Below, one piece after another: positions 35,501 to 50,032 of a stretch of DNA of 64,000 nucleotides. The DNA comes from Nicotiana tabacum. Taxonomy: Eukaryota > Streptophyta > Magnoliopsida > Solanales > Solanaceae. The position numbers were made by a program, and so were the translations under genes. The stretch covers positions 101,654,501-101,718,500 of the forward strand of contig NC_134102.1 in the NCBI RefSeq assembly GCF_000715075.1, given 5' to 3'. The first letter of the stretch is position 1, and each line of letters opens with the position of its first letter. Below the pieces are notes generated by a model that saw only the letters and a program-made list of their open reading frames with translations, was not told where the DNA came from and did no database searches.

Positions 35501-36498
35501 TTTAAGCAACTCATAAATGTAATAAATATTTCTCCAATAAATACCACGTCCAATGAGAAACTATTAAGCATCAAGGTACACAATAAATATAATTTATTTA
35601 TGAACAAACAATGGCAATTAACAATTAATTGTGAAAATCGTGGAGAAAATAGACAGTTTAATATTTAGTATGCTAAATGTTAAATAACAAATAAGACACA
35701 TAAATCAATTATCTTGTAACAATTATTGCAGGAATTCAAGAATTAATATTTGACAAAGAATAGGAGAGAAACAATTATTATAACAATTAATTCATGATTT
35801 AAAATGATTTATGATTTTTTAAATAATTATGCAAATAATTAATTTGACGACGTATAGACACTCGTCACCTCGCTTATACATTGTTCACATGCATTTCACA
35901 TAACAAATAGTTTAAGGGTTCTATTCCCTCAAGTAAAGGTTAACCACGATACTTACCTCGCTTTGCAAATTTTTAATCAATTACTCGACCACGGCTTTTC
36001 CCTTTGAATTTGTCTCCAAAAGCATTAAATCTATTCACAAACAATTCGATATACTCAATACGAATCATAGGAATTAATTCCATATGAATTTACTAATTTT
36101 TCGGATAAAATCCGAAATTTATTTTAAAATTCGACAGTGGGGCCTACGTCTCAAATCTCGAAAAAAACTTATGAAATTCAAACACCCATTCCGAGACGAG
36201 TTCAACCATACAAAAATTATCAAATTCCGATGTCAAATGGACCCTCAAATCTTAAATTTTCATTTTTGGAAGATTTTATAAAAATCTGATTTTTATTCCA
36301 TAAATTCACGGATTCATGATGTAAATGAGTATGGAATCATAAAATATATCTATATAAGATAAGGAACACTTACCCCAATGTTTTTCTGTAAAAATCGCCC
36401 AAGAATCGCCTTACCCGAGCTCAAAAATTGGAAATGGTTGAAAATGGGTCGAAATCCCATTTCCAGAACTTAAGTTCTGTTTTTCAGATTTTTACTCA

Positions 36499-36875
36499 TC
36501 GCGATCGCGGAAATTCGTTCGCGATCGCGTAGAACAACTTTTCCCCAGGTTCATTTTACTCTTCGCGATCGCGGGAATGGCTTCGCGATCGCGAATCACA
36601 TTTTGGCTACCCATATTTTTAACTCTACGTGATCGCGTAAATGGTCATGCGATCGCAGAGTACCTTTTCTCAGCCTTACGCGATCGCGTAGCACAATTGA
36701 CATGCTTAACTTCTGCCTTCCTTCCTTCTACGTGATTGCAGCTTATCCCTCGCGTTCGCAGTGCACTGGGAGTTTACCTTCCGCGATCGCGTGCCTATCT
36801 TCGTGAACGCGAAGGGTAAAACTCATGATTTACAATTTCCTCTTCGCGATCGCAGGAATGGCTTCGCGATCGCGA
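36499..36875. repeat. GCGATCGC dyad array in the family A LTR
   Basis: About ten copies of CGCGATCGCG or close variants (TTCGCGATCGCGAA, ACGCGATCGCGTA) occur in pairs. Each pair encloses a short AT-rich or mixed spacer, separated from the next by 30-50 bp. On the element strand it lies just before a conserved ACTTAAGTTCTG..AATGGGA block. Confidence 0.85.
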
Positions 36876-37766
36876 AGTACAATGCACCAGATGACAGCAG
36901 AAGCTAAAATCAGCTTTTCTAAGTTCAAAATCATCCTGTAGCCTATCCGAAACTCACCCGAGCCCTCGGGGCTCCAAACCAAACATGCACACAAGTCCTA
37001 AAATATCATACAAACTTGCTCGCGCGATCAAATCGCAAAAATAACACCTAGAACTACGAATTGAACCCCAAATCGAATGAAATTTTCAAGAAAACTTTAA
37101 AACTTATATTTTTACAACCGAACGTTCGAATCACGTCAAATCAACTCCGTTTCTCACCAAATTCGGTAGACAAGTCATAAATATTATAGTGGACCTATAC
37201 CGGGCTCCAGAACCAAAATATGGACCCGGTGTCACTAAATCCAATATCAGTAACTTCTTAAAAATCATTAAGCTTTCAAACTTTTAATTTTTCATCAAAA
37301 TTCTATATCTCGGACTAGGGACCTCAGAATTCGATTCCGGGCATACACCTAAGTCCCAAATCGCGATACGGACCTACCGAAACTGTCAAAACACTGATCC
37401 GAGTCCGTTTGTTCAAAATATTGATCAAAGTCAACTCAGTTGAGTTTTAAAGCTCTATTTCACATTTTAATCTATTTTTCACATAAAAACTTCCCGAAAA
37501 ATTATACGGAGTGTGCACGCAAGTCGAGGAATGATAAATAGTACTTTTTGAGGTCTTAGAACACATAATTAATTATCAAATTTAAAGATGACATTTTGGG
37601 TCATCACATCGTACTATCGAAGAAATTTAAAACGAGACTTTCTTCACCAGGTACGTCTTAGATCCGATCTTTGGCATGCAAAATAAATTTTAAATACAAA
37701 AAGTTTTGTCTGGGATTGTTATTGTCTTCCGTTGCATGCTATGAACATCTCTACGCAATCCTACAG

Positions 37767-37783
37767 TGGTATCATAGCCATGG
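37767..37783 (+). other. Primer-binding site of copia element 2
   Basis: TGGTATCATAGCCATGG follows the 5' LTR after one base. It matches the usual initiator-tRNA-Met primer site (TGGTATCAGAGC) with one change. Confidence 0.8.
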
Positions 37784-38929
37784 TTTCTCGTGTCTAAAAT
37801 TTATTTATGTAATATTTTAAGATTTTATTTGAAAAGTTCAAACCATTATCCTTGTGTCTTGTACAATAGTCAAATTATTTGAATGTATATGGATTGATAT
37901 TATTTTATTGTGAATAAAATATATATTCATATAAGTTAAACGATTGACATTGTTCATAACTTGAATTTGAAATTTCGTACAAGATACGACGGTAATCTAT
38001 AATAAGTTATTAGATTATACAATTATTTTAATTGTTATTAGTTTATGAGATATAAATTAATAATAATGTTCTAGCATGAATTATTTTATGTGATATATAA
38101 GATAAGCATGTTAGAAGTATGTTGAATTTCATTTTATGTCATGTGCTTGTTCGTTATATGATTTTGAATTATTATTACATGTGATGTAAATTAATTTAGG
38201 AGTAAGCATGTAGACAACTTGAACTAAATTCACATGCTATAAAAGATTTGATCTTTATGTTATAAAAAATTATTTTAGTAACAATTTTCTCTTACTAAAA
38301 TTTGAGTTCTTAAATAGTAAAATATAAGATATTTTATTGTAAAGCTATTCATCAAAATAAATAATTTTATTTATTTCTTGTTTATAAGGAGCGACCTGAC
38401 AACCATGAGACTTGTAGTTTGAGAATATGTTAAAATTATTTATTGCATTAGATATATAGATTGGAAGAATTATTTAATTTTATACTAGACGCCTGGACTA
38501 CCCGGGGGAGTATAAAATTTAATAAGTTCTTTGCTTTCATGATGGTTGAACTCAACTATGCCAATAGGACCGACCTGACTACGGGGGGACTATTTGACAT
38601 AGAGCTATTTAAGGATATTGTATAGGGATACAATTGGTAAGAGTACCTACCTTTAAAATATACGTGAGAAACGACTTGACATCCAAGAGGCTCATACATA
38701 TTGTTAAAGGATTCCTTTACTCCACTAAAAGAAATAGAGATTTCTTAAACTATAATGAGGGTAAATAATTTAAAATAATTAGTGGAAATATCATTTAGAT
38801 AAAAGTCCATGTCTTTATGATATATATGTAAATATGTTCTTATATTATTGCCTTTTCATTTTCATATTTTAGATTTCTCTATATGTCTGTTATATCACTG
38901 TGTGAAATACTTTAGACCAACAAGTTGGT
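37784..38929 (+). other. Leader of copia element 2, noncoding
   Basis: AT-rich element leader between the primer site and the gag fragment, with no open frame of note. Confidence 0.6.
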
Positions 38930-41798
38930 AGGACCAAACTTTGATGACTGGTATAAAAATTTGAGAATTGTTCTCATGCATGAAAAGCTCATTGATGTGA
39001 TCGATAATCCTGCAAAGATAATCCCACCAGAGAATGATGTTCAAGGCACCAAGGTTTATCAGAAAAACTTGGAATGGTATTTTCTTTATTTATTATGGTG
39101 ATGATTTATATGTGAATGGCTATCTCCAACATGATGTTTATGTCTTACCTAATGTGAATGCTAATTCGATTATGCATGTTTCTAATCTTAAAAGGAAAAG
39201 AGATGATCAAGTAAATCATACATACCTTTGGTTGTAGGCTTGGTCATATTAGAGAGAAAAGAATTAACAAGTTGTACAAGGAAGGGTACCTTGATAAGTA
39301 TGATTTTGAATCATATCCAACTAGTGAATCTTGTCTCAAAGGAAAATTGACCAAATCTCCATTTACTGGAAGTGGAGAAAGAGCTTCTGAATTATTGGGA
39401 CTAATTCATACAGATGTTTGTGGGTTCATGAAAATTCAAGCTAGAGGTGGATATTCTTACTTCATCACCTTCACTGCTGATGTGTCAAGATATGGATTTG
39501 TGTATCTTATGAAACAGAAATCTGAATCTTTTGAAATATTCAAAAGGTTCCGTAGTGAAGTTGAGAAGCAGACTGGTAAAAGTATCAAAGTACTAAGGTC
39601 TGATAGAGGTGGAGAATATCTTAGTGAAGATTTTACCAGATATCTCAAAGAGAATGGGATTCTCTCACAGTGGACACCTCCAGGAACACCACAACACAAT
39701 GGTGTGTCTGAAAGGAGAAATCGAACCTTATTAGATATGGTGAGATCTATGATGGGGTTCACTGATCTTTCAATAAATTTATGGGGATATGCTTTGGAAG
39801 CAGCAACATACTTCCTTAATAAAAGTTCCCACTAAGTCAATCTCTACAACACCATATGGGATATGGAAAGGACGTAAGCCTAACCTCAAGCATATTAAAG
39901 TTTGGGGTTGTCCAGCTTATGTTAAGAGACTGCAATCTGCTAAACTTGACTCAAGATCTGATAAGTGTAGGTTCACTGAGTATCCCAAAGAAACAATGAG
40001 ATATTATTTCTATCACCCTTCTGACTATAACGTGTTTGTGGCTAGAGGAGCAACCTTTTTGGAAAGGAAATTTCTTTTGGAAGAAAATTATAGTGGAGAA
40101 ATAGAACTTGATGAAGTTCAAGAAACTTATGAATCAACACAAAATCAAGATTATGAGACACAAGTTGAAGAACCTGTATTGGATGTTTTGAAGTTGACAA
40201 GGAAGTTGCCATCTTCAACAGTTGAAGTTCAAGAACTAAATGTAGTTCAAGAATAGGTTAATGAACCAGTTCCAAACCAAATTGAACAACAACCAAATCC
40301 AACACAAGGTGAACAAGTTGTACAAACACCTTTTAGAAGGTCTACACGAGAACGTCATGTACCAACTAGATTAAATCTAATGGTACAAGATGATGTATCA
40401 AATGAGGTTGATCATAATGATGATGACCCTAAGACCTACGAAGAGGCTATACAAAGTTCTGATTATGAGAAATCACAAATAGCCATGGAATCCGAAATAG
40501 AATTCATAAAGGAAAATAAAGTATGGACTTTAGTTGAACCTTCAAAGGATATAAAACCTATAGGTTGTAAATGGGTTTTTAAGAAAAAAATTGGAGTAGA
40601 CGAAAAGGTGGAGACCTACAAAGCCCGTCTTGTTGCCAAGGGATATCGTCAGAAAGAAGGAGTCGACTATGACGAGACTTTCTCTCCCGTGGAAATGCTC
40701 AAATCAATTCGGATTTTGCTTGCTATAACAACCTACTATGATTATGAAATATGGCAAATGGATGTGAAAACAACTTTCCTTAATGATGAGCTAGAAGAGG
40801 ATGTGTACATGACACAAACTGAAGGTTTCACATCTCCGTCTGATCATAATAAAATTTGCAAGCTACAAAGATCTATTTATGGACTAAAGCAAGCTTTTCA
40901 AAGTTGGAATATTCGCTTTAACAATACAATTGAAAAGTTCAATTTTGTTAGATGCAAAGAAGAACCTTGTGTGTATAAAAAGGTTAGTGGGAGCATAATT
41001 ATATTCTTAGTACTGTATGTTGATGATATATTGCTCATAGGGAATGATATACCGACATTGCAAATTACCAAGATTTGGCTATCTAAACAGTTCTCCATGA
41101 AAGACTTGGGAGAAACAGCTTATATATTAGGAATAAAGATCTATAGAGATAGATCGAGGAAGCTGCTTGGACTTTACCAGTCTTTGTACATTGATACCAT
41201 TTTGAAAGGGTATAACATGGATAATTCCAAAAGAGGCTATCTACCGATAGGTATTGGAATTACTCTCAGTAGGGAGGATTGTCCTAAAACACCTGAAGAG
41301 AGAGAACGCATGAGTAGGATCCCATACGCTAGTATAGTGGGAGCTATCATGTATACTATGACATATACACGTCCTGATGTGGCTTATGCAATTGGAGTGA
41401 CTAGCCGATATCAGGCAAATCCTGGTGAGGAACATTGGAAGGTGGTGAAGACCATTCTTAAGTACTTAAGAAGGACTAAAAACCAATTCCTCATTTATGG
41501 GGATTCTGAGTTGAAACTTGAATGTTATACTGATGCAAGTTTCTCTTCAGATAGAGATGATAGCAAATCTATTTCTGGTTATGTATTCACCTTAAATGGT
41601 GGTGCAGTGAGTTGGAAAAGTTCCAAACAAGCTACAGTAGCTGATTCACTGACTGGAGCAGAATATATAGCAGCTAGTGAAGCTGCTAAGGAAGCTGTAT
41701 AGATGAAAAAGTTCTTAACTAAACTTGGTGTGGTTCCTTCAGTAGAAGGTGCAGTTCCATTATTGTGTGACAGTACTAGAGCCATTGCTCAAGCAAAA
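38930..41798 (+). pseudogene. Copia element 2 gag-pol, deleted and interrupted
   Basis: A gag start with FDDWYKNLRIVLMHEKLIDVID lies near 38940-39010. The rest of gag and the catalytic protease part are deleted: the reading jumps to the protease-end/pre-integrase region at about 39080-39270. The integrase core runs 39272-39835 (IHTDVCG, VLRSDRGGEY, NGVSERRNR), with a frame shift at about 39830. Reverse transcriptase runs about 40430-41200 (GCKWVFKKK, YKARLVAKGY, YVDDILLIG near 41018). RNase H follows (YTDASFSSDRDD, GAEYIAA). Stops are TAG 40254 and TAG 41700, the latter where Trp is expected. At 41798 a LARD splits the RNase H domain; its tail resumes at 57334. Not autonomous. Confidence 0.9.
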
Positions 41799-42561
41799 TG
41801 TCACGACCCAAAATCCCAACCTGTCGTGATGGCGCCTATCTCGATACTAGGCAAGCCGATAATCTTGATAAACCACAATTTCTATTAAATTTGAAAATAC
41901 AATAATTTAATACAATACAAAATCCCATAAATACTGACACGAACACTCCCCAAAACTTGGTCTCACTGAGTACATGAGCATCTAATACGGATACAAATCT
42001 TGAACATAAGGTCTATAATAGTCTAAGACCAAAATATAGTAAACAAGGAGAGAGGGAAAGAAAGACAAGGTCTGCGAAACACTGCAGCTACCTCTGAATC
42101 TCCTGAAAATCGACTGCGTGAAACGATCAACACACGCTATGTCCGGGAACACCTGGATCTGCACACGAAGTGCAGGGTGTAGTATGAGTACAACCAACTC
42201 AGCAAGTAACAATAATAACTAAGGAACTGAACATAATAACGAGCTACACAGTTACAGTTCACTTTCAGTAATTCCAGCAAAGAATAGACATGCTTTCAAA
42301 TCCGACAATTTAAGTCAAATCAATTTTATACAGTTAAATTTCATGTAATCCGGATATAAAATCTTTAAGAGATTTCACAACAATGACAAATAGCAATCAA
42401 TTGCAATAACAAATGCAAAGCAAGTACAACCTCTCAGGTAACAGTCACTCAACTCATCACTCGGCTCTCAGCCCTCAACACTCACACTCAATGGGTACCC
42501 GCGCTCACTGGGGGGAGGGGGGAGGGTACAGACTCCAGAGGGGCTCCTATAACCCAAGCGC

Positions 42562-42650
42562 TATAATCTGCATGGACAACTCACGTGCTGCACGGACAAC
42601 TCACGTGCTATAATATCCTGCACGGACAACTCACGTGCCATAATATCCTT
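42562..42650. repeat. G-box-containing short tandem repeats
   Basis: GCACGGACAACTCACGTGC recurs three times at about 28-35 bp spacing, each containing CACGTG; the 5' LTR copy (about 55364-55420) has two to three. CACGTG is the known core bound by plant bHLH and bZIP factors. A single related copy lies in the LARD interior near 45421. Confidence 0.75.
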
Positions 42651-43624
42651 ACCTAACCGACAGGCCCTCGGCCTTACTCAGCCCGCAACTCTCTAGTCTC
42701 TCGGGCTCTCAAAAATTACAAAGATCAGCCCAAACAAAGATAACATAATGCATAAACAAATATCAATAAAGACTGAGGTATGATATGCAAGAAAAATCAT
42801 GATTGAGCACAAGATAGAAATTAGCAAATAATTCAATAAGTACGTGCCCTCTGTGGGTCCCAACAATACTATCACATAGCCTAAGCATGATTTCTAACAT
42901 GATTTATAGTCAAATTTCTTCAACACATAGAGACCATATAGCTAACAACAAATTATTCAACTTTACAGTTTCACGGGACGGACCAAGTCACAATCCCCTC
43001 GGTGCACGCCCACACGCCCGTCACCTAGCATGTGCGTCACCTCCAAAATAATCACATGACACAAAATTCGGGGTTTTATACCCTCAAGACTAGATTTATA
43101 ACTGTTACTTACCTCAGAGCATGAAATTCTTTACTCTGCTATGCCTTTGCCTCGTAAATCGGCCTCCGAATACCTCGAATCTAGTCACAAATAATTCGTT
43201 TCAGTCAATAAAATTTATTAGAATTAATTCCATAAGAAAATGCTAATTTTTCATAAAAATCCGAATTTTAGCTCAAAAATCGCTTGTGGGGCCAATGTCT
43301 CGGAGCTTGACAAAAGTTACAAAATCTGAAAGCCCATTCAACCACGAGCCTAACCATACCAATTTTATCCAAATCCGACCCCAACTCGATCCTCAAATCT
43401 TCAATTTAAACTAAGAGGGTTTTCAAACTTTTCCAACGTAATTCACCAATTATATGATAAAAACAACTATGGATTCGTGTAATTTAACCAATATTGAGTT
43501 AAGAACACTTGCCCCGTTGTTTTCCTTGAAAAGCTCGCGAAAATCGCCTCTTCTCGAGCTCCAATCCGTCAAAAGCTAAAAATGGGACGAAGTCCCATTT
43601 TCAGAACTTAAGCTCTCTGTCCAG

Positions 43625-43860
43625 ACCTCTCTTCTTCGAGAACGCGACAGGTCCCTCGCGTTCGCGAAGCAAAAAATGTGCTTCCCAATATTTGCTCTTC
43701 GTGAACGCGAGATACTGCTCGCGAACGCAATGCACAACCCAGCTCCTCTTTGCAAATGCAAGACCCCCTCGCGAACGCGAAGAGTAAATCCTGCCTGCCT
43801 GAAATTCCTCTTCGCGAACGCGAGGGCCCACTCGCGAACACGAAAGAGAAAATCCGAAAA
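43625..43860. repeat. GCGAACGC/GCGTTCGC dyad array in the LARD 3' LTR
   Basis: About eight to nine near-palindromic units such as CTCGCGTTCGCGAAG and CTTCGCGAACGCGAG alternate in direction at 25-35 bp intervals. On the element strand the array is followed by the same CTTAAGTTCTG.AAATGGGA block as in family A. Open frames through it are Arg-rich artefacts of the repeat. Confidence 0.85.
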
Positions 43861-44551
43861 ATGCAGCAACAGATATCAGCAATCTCACCAAGGTCACAAA
43901 TGATCCGTTAACCATCCAAAATCACCCGAGACTTCGAGGCCTCAACCAAATATACCAACAAGTCCTAAAACATCATACGAACTTAGTCGAACCCTCAAAT
44001 CACCTAAAACAATGCTAAAATCATGAATTACACCCCCAATTCAAGCCTAATGAACTTTGAAATTTTTAAGTTCTACAAATGACACCGGAATCTATCAAAT
44101 CACGTCCAATTTACCTCAAATTTTGCGCACAAGTCATAAATAACATAACAGAAGTATTCAAATTTTCAAAATCAGATTTCGACCCCGATATCAACAAGTC
44201 AACCCCCGGTCAAACTTCCTAAAAATTCAACTTTCGACATTTCAAGTCTAATTCCACTACGGACCTCCAAATAATATTTCGGACATGCTCCTAAGCCTAA
44301 AATCACCATATGGAGCTATTGGAATCATCAAAATTCAAATCTGAGGTCGTTTACACATAGGTCCGTATCCGGTCCACTTTTCTAACTTAAATTTTCGAAC
44401 ATGAAAATTCATTCTTCCAAGCTAACCCTAAAATACCTTAAAACTAAAACTGACAATTCACACAAGTCATAATACCTCGTAGGAAGTTATTCAAGACTTC
44501 AAATAGTTGAAAGGAGCCTAAATACTCAAAACGACCGGTTGGGTCGTTACA

Positions 44552-47500
44552 ATCTCCCCCACTTAAACATACATTCGTCCTCGAACGTGCCAAGAGTTGT
44601 TCTTAACCTTCAAATCTCTATTCCACCTTACCATGAACATACCCGGGGTGATCCCACGCCACCCTATTCCGTGTAAATTGTATAGGCCTGACAACACAAC
44701 ATAAAAAAAAAATCATTACTTCAACCTTAGCCCATAAACCTTGGAATTCAATTTCCAACATTCAGAATTTCTTTTCAAGACCTGAATCTTACATCAACAT
44801 GTTGTGTGAGTCTGAACAAGTTGTATTGAGCCATAACCATAACCCCGAATATAATCACTTAACATACTACACAACTCGCATGCTCGCAACACCATTTTCT
44901 ATCACATTAACTACTCCAAAGTAACCCGGTAATAGTATTATACCCCATATCAAACAAAACCTCGTTCTAAAACTTTCGCACAATGCTGATAATGAAAGAA
45001 GTACACAGAAATCTCAAGACCCCTTATCAGATCAACAAGTAATGGAGCTCTCTCGCCCCAACCAGAACCATAATCACTTTCTAAGCCGAATTTCAATATT
45101 ATCCTCCCGAAAATACCGTTTCAAACCTGATAGTACTCATTCTAGGTCCAATGACCTTATATTATTAAACACAACTATCCCACAGACACGCCGCATCAAT
45201 ATAACTCCAGCCACTACTGCGCAATCAGTGTACCCAAATATGGGAGATGTCTCAAGGAAGAGAACCATATTGCAAGTTCAAAAAGCACCACCACAACCAC
45301 AATGTTACAACCAACTCCTCAAATTTCATGAAGAGGATATCTATAGGCGCGTGTGCACAATTGTAGAGGAAGGAAATTAATGAATCAGATAAATTATCAT
45401 AGAAATAAAATTTCCGCACATGGTACGGACAACTCACGTGCCAATAATATGAATCGCCCGGCATAGTCACAGGCCTCCAGTCCCAGCATATCATACATGA
45501 GAAATTAAACAAGTACACTTGTATATGATAATGAAATAAGATTCTCATGCTCTTGGACTGGTATAAACAATATGCCATAGTGTAAGCATGTGCAAAGTCT
45601 GCTATCACACTTCGAATCGGCAATTTTTAATGCAGATTTAGTAACTACCCGGTTTATTTAGGGAATCATCTTCTTTGTAACCTCAAGTATAGCCCAGATA
45701 GGTCTCAACAAAGGCACGAATACGGGAAACGTTATAACTTTACGCTTAACAGTCAACTCTAGGCATATAATAGCCTAAGCATTCTTCCGAGTATGAATAC
45801 TTGCTCTAATGCCCGCACACGGGCTCAAACCTCACATATATGCGCACTCATAGTGCATAGCTATCACAAATAATTAACGTAACTAGTGTCTCCACCGAGT
45901 TTTAAATAAAATAATCACCTCAAATAGGTCGCAACCCCGAAACAATATACTTCTGAGAACTCCTAGTCTCCAAATTCATCGAACACATGAATCACCATAA
46001 TTGATCCCAACTCCAGCACTCGAATGACTAACACATTTTTCATGCACGATTATTCCACGAGGAATACTTTCATAATTCTTCCGTGCCACAAAGCATTAAT
46101 TTGAATGTCATCAGTCTATCAACCAGGTGAGTACCGCAATACTAACGAAATATTTGTAAGTCAAAACACAATGCGCCTTCTGAAATGCGCACCCTTATCA
46201 TGAATTACCGAGCAGTTATAACATTTATCGAAATATCTGAAACTGACCATGCTGTCCAGCATTCGTTACCTTCTCTTCAAGACTGAACTGTCACCTTGTA
46301 CATGTAAATCCTAATCCCGCACAACACACCACATCTATTATGCCATCATGTGACAAGCACAAGAATCCTATTATCAACTCTGAGTCACCAGTAAATTACA
46401 TACCCGGTTAGATAGAAACCTTTCTCTTGCTTCCTTTCAGGAGGGAATCACAATACATAACACATTTCCCACACTAGTAGAAAATATCCGGTTCAAACCA
46501 TGGTAGAAACCATCAAGAACACTTTGAAATCCATCTGCACATAACCAAGCTATTAGAACTTAATTCCTCTAATTCGGCCAAGCCACACAGGTTGCCAAAT
46601 CCGAGAGTATTGCCACAAAACACCCGTAAAGCCTCACCTCATCATAAGAACCAAAAGAACCGAGCATACCATTATCATATTGATCCATCATGTTACCCAT
46701 TTGTCCTATTTTCTTCTAGTTTCTTCTGGATTATCCTCAAGTTGCCATTTCTCCTTGTCAAAACACTACTACTTTACCCAAAGCTCGCTATAAGACATCC
46801 TAGCATAAAACTACACCACCCTAAGGCCCATAAGCCACTGTATTCTTCTTAAGCATCTTCATAGATACCCCAACCGTAACACTCACTCTGAAAATATCTT
46901 ATGCGAATTTAAAATTGTTCCTTTTTTCTTTCTTATACTGAAATATAGAATCCATAGTCAAAAAGAATTATCGCACATCCTGATACCATCCAATGTAAGT
47001 AACTGATTCTAGTGATATACAAATTCAAAAAATAATTTTAATTTCCACATGTACATTTTGAATCCATTAGAACCCTCTCGATAGTCATCCACTCTACTCA
47101 AATCTAATTTACTCTATCCCAAACGGGCCGAAAGACATGTGCTCCTTTAGCACAATCAACACTCAATCAAATAAGTAACCCTACCTTAATACCACCTATC
47201 AAATTCATACTCCGTGCGCACTACATCATCCACAAATAACAACTTATTCATCCCACGATTTTCATATACTCATAAAGCGCAATATAACCCGTTTCCAGAA
47301 ATCTCCTTACTCGAGTCATTCTCGAACTCCACCTCTGCACATCATCACTGATTCCCAAGTATACTTCAGACCAAAACAAAAACAAATTGACACATAACCA
47401 TGAATTGAATTGTCAATAGCAGGCTCCCCCACTTTGTTCAAAGCCATAAATTAAAATACCTGATAACTCACAATACCCATACTTTATTACTGCCTTAATA

Positions 47501-47589
47501 CTACAGTCAGTTCAATGAAAATTCTTCTCAAGCTCAAGACACACCAACCATAAAATACCTCAATCATCCGCTAATCTCGCATTCATTCT
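44552..47589 (-). other. LARD interior, 3' part, noncoding
   Basis: It starts with the purine tract at 44552-44564. No gag or pol motif is visible on either strand and stops are frequent in all frames. Confidence 0.8.
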
Positions 47590-48293
47590 TGTAACGACCC
47601 GACTTGTCATTTTAAAAATTAATGCCCAGTTCAACGATGTAAGGTCCCGGGCAACTTCATAATATATATTATGACCTGCGGGTGTGGTCGAGTTTGATTT
47701 TCGGAAGATTTAGAATTTAATTGAAAGAAAAATTCTCATTTTGAAGCTTAAATGGAAAGAGTTGACCAAAGAGTTGAATTTTGAGCAAACGACCTCGGAA
47801 TATAATTTTGATGATGTCAATAGCTTTGTATGATAATTTCGGACTTAGGCGCGTGTTCGGATTTGGATTTGGAAGTCCGTAGGATAATTCGACACATTTT
47901 GGCGAAAGTTGGAAAATAGACGATTTTCGGAAAGTTCGATCGAAGGCTGAATTTTTGATAACGAGGTAGGAATCCGATTCTAGAAATTTGAATAGGTCCG
48001 TTATGTCACTTATGACTTGTGTGAAAAATTTGAGGTCAATTGGACTTGATTCGTTAGGTTTCGGCATCGAATGTTGAAGTTGGAAATTTCATAATACACT
48101 AAAGTTTCAAGTGAGTTCGCACAAGACGTAACTTCAAACGAGCATACCTCTCTTGATATGAAGAGTTATGTGGTGTGTTATCTATCAAAAGAAAGATCTA
48201 TGAATCTAGTTTCCAACTCTTCAAACCGTTCATCATTTGGACATTCCTACAAGAAGTTAGGACCAAATTACCAAAGGCTGGAAAATGCAATTC

Positions 48294-48425
48294 TGCGACC
48301 AATTATGCGATCGCAAAACAGTTATGCGATCGCAAAATAGTTCTGGGCACTGATTTTGCGATCACTTTTGCGGCCCGCATACCCATTCTGCGGTCCATTA
48401 TGCGACTGCAGACCTGCTTTCGGAG
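48294..48425. repeat. GCGATCGC dyads in the family C LTR
   Basis: Two exact TTATGCGATCGCAAAA units are followed by weaker ones (TTTTGCGATCAC, TTGCGGCCCGCAT, TATGCGACTGCAG). The array sits about 50-130 bp before a start-like GAGAGAG-rich stretch. Confidence 0.75.
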
Positions 48426-49734
48426 GGTTAATTTTTCTATTTTCATAACCCGACCCCATTTTGATAATAGGCTTTGGGGCTTATTTTGGGGTGTTTTTCT
48501 GAGGATTTTAGAGAGAGGTAAGAGCATTTTAGAGAGAGAAGGAAGGAACCTAACATTCTAATCATCCAATCTTCAAGAATCAAGGAAGCTAATCACAAGA
48601 TCTTCATCAAAGAGGTAAGATTCAACCCCTAGTCTTCAATTTCGAGTTTGGGGTAAAAGATTGGTGATTGGGAGTATGATTCTTGGTTGTAAGAGTATTA
48701 TGTATATATGCTTGTACCAATAAGGTTTGTGGGAAGATTGTTGAGATCAAATAAGTAAAGATTGGGTTGTGGAATGAAGGAAATCTTGTAGAAGAACCTT
48801 GTAACCAAATTTGCACACCTAGTGTTTGATAAAATACTCAAATGAGTTTAAACCATAAAAATCTTCCTAATTATGGTTCACTTTTGTTATGTTTATAAAT
48901 ATATTGAAGTTGCTAGGATTTCCGGAACCTCGTAGTAATGTAAGGAAGGCTCAAGAAAGATTGGAGCCGTCCGGAGATCAATTCACGTGAGAAAGCTATT
49001 TTGGAATATCGACCTAACTTCAAAAAGGTAAGTGTCTTGCTTAACCTTGAGTGGGGGAATTTCCCCTTAGGCATTGAGTCTTATGTGCAATTTGTGTAAT
49101 TGAAAACTATGTACGCGAGGTGACGAGTACGTACTTGGTTTATATGTGCAAATTTTATTGAGTTAAAGTCTTGAGCATATTGTGTAGTAAATTGGATAAT
49201 TGTTGGCATATATTTAATCATCTATTTGTCGTGCCTAAATCCTTGTTGTTCACTCTGTTGTTATATGACAAGTTGATGTGATTGTTATTTGATTATTTAT
49301 GAAATTTCGTGAATTTGCTGGTTTGATAGTTATTGGAATTTAATTTCATTTTGGATTTTTTTCTCTGCAAATAATTAATTAAATGAGCTTAAGAAGAGGT
49401 GTTTATATAATTATCGAAATTTTGGAGTTAATAAAGACTTTGCTTTATGTTGAGTAATTTCTATCTCTGTTGATTGTTTATGGGTGTTGTACACATTATG
49501 TGGAGCCTTCAACTATTTGTTGTGAAATTAATTGACTTGGTTGTATCTTTGGAATTTTGGTTGTAGCCATTAGGCAAATTGTGATATGAATTGATTTTGT
49601 TATGTTGCCGTGATAATTTCCCGTGTTAATTATTGTATTGTGTTATTATTATTTTGAAGATATAAGGGTGGCATTTCACAGTTGATATTATATGGGTATA
49701 AGTGTGGCATTTCATTGTGTTTGTGTTTGTTGGA

Positions 49735-49870
49735 ATATTGTTTGGGCGGAGCGATAAGGGTGGCAATAGGAGCGATAAGAGTGGCTATTGATATTGTCTG
49801 GGCGGAGCGATAAGGGTGACTATAGGAGTGATAAGGGTGGCAATAGAAGCGATAAGGGTGGCTATTGTCA
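49735..49870. repeat. Short GAGCGATAAGGGTGGC repeats in the family C LTR
   Basis: About six units of roughly 20 bp (GAGCGATAAGGGTGGCWATW) occur, some preceded by TGTCTGGGCG. Confidence 0.8.
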
Positions 49871-50032
49871 GGGACGATATGTGATGATGTGGGGTTGATG
49901 ATTTTCATGTGATGTTGTGATATTCTTGTGTTTATTTTTATACCCTGTGCAATTTTTCTTGTTGTTGGTAAATTGATGACAATCTGATTTATGTTGAAAT
50001 TGAGTGCCTGTGGCTATTGCCAGGCGGATTAT

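Larger units (their letters stand above)
34596..37608 (-). mobile_element. Solo LTR, family A (3.0 kb), in the copia 5' LTR
   Basis: The insert starts TGTCACGACCCGAAA and ends TTTTGGGTCATCACA, flanked by TCGCA (34591-34595) and TCGTA (37609-37613). The uninterrupted copia 3' LTR reads continuously at the same site. No coding frame, primer site or purine tract is present inside, so it is a solo LTR or a similar noncoding unit. By similarity to the LARD LTR it is oriented on the minus strand. Confidence 0.85.
41799..44551 (-). repeat. 3' LTR of the LARD (2.75 kb)
   Basis: It is uninterrupted and homologous along its length to 52064-57328. It holds a G-box repeat cluster near 42560-42650 and a CGCGAACGCG dyad array near 43625-43860. 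Confidence 0.9.

Noticed and set aside
43576..43915. Overlapping 75-104-residue Arg/Ser-rich frames (also at 56351-56686)
   Set aside because: They are translations of the CG-rich dyad array in both directions and frames; no ATG context, homology or codon bias supports them.
45042..45623. 112- and 123-residue frames in the LARD interior
   Set aside because: No gag, pol or other motif, and flanked by stops in all frames; chance.
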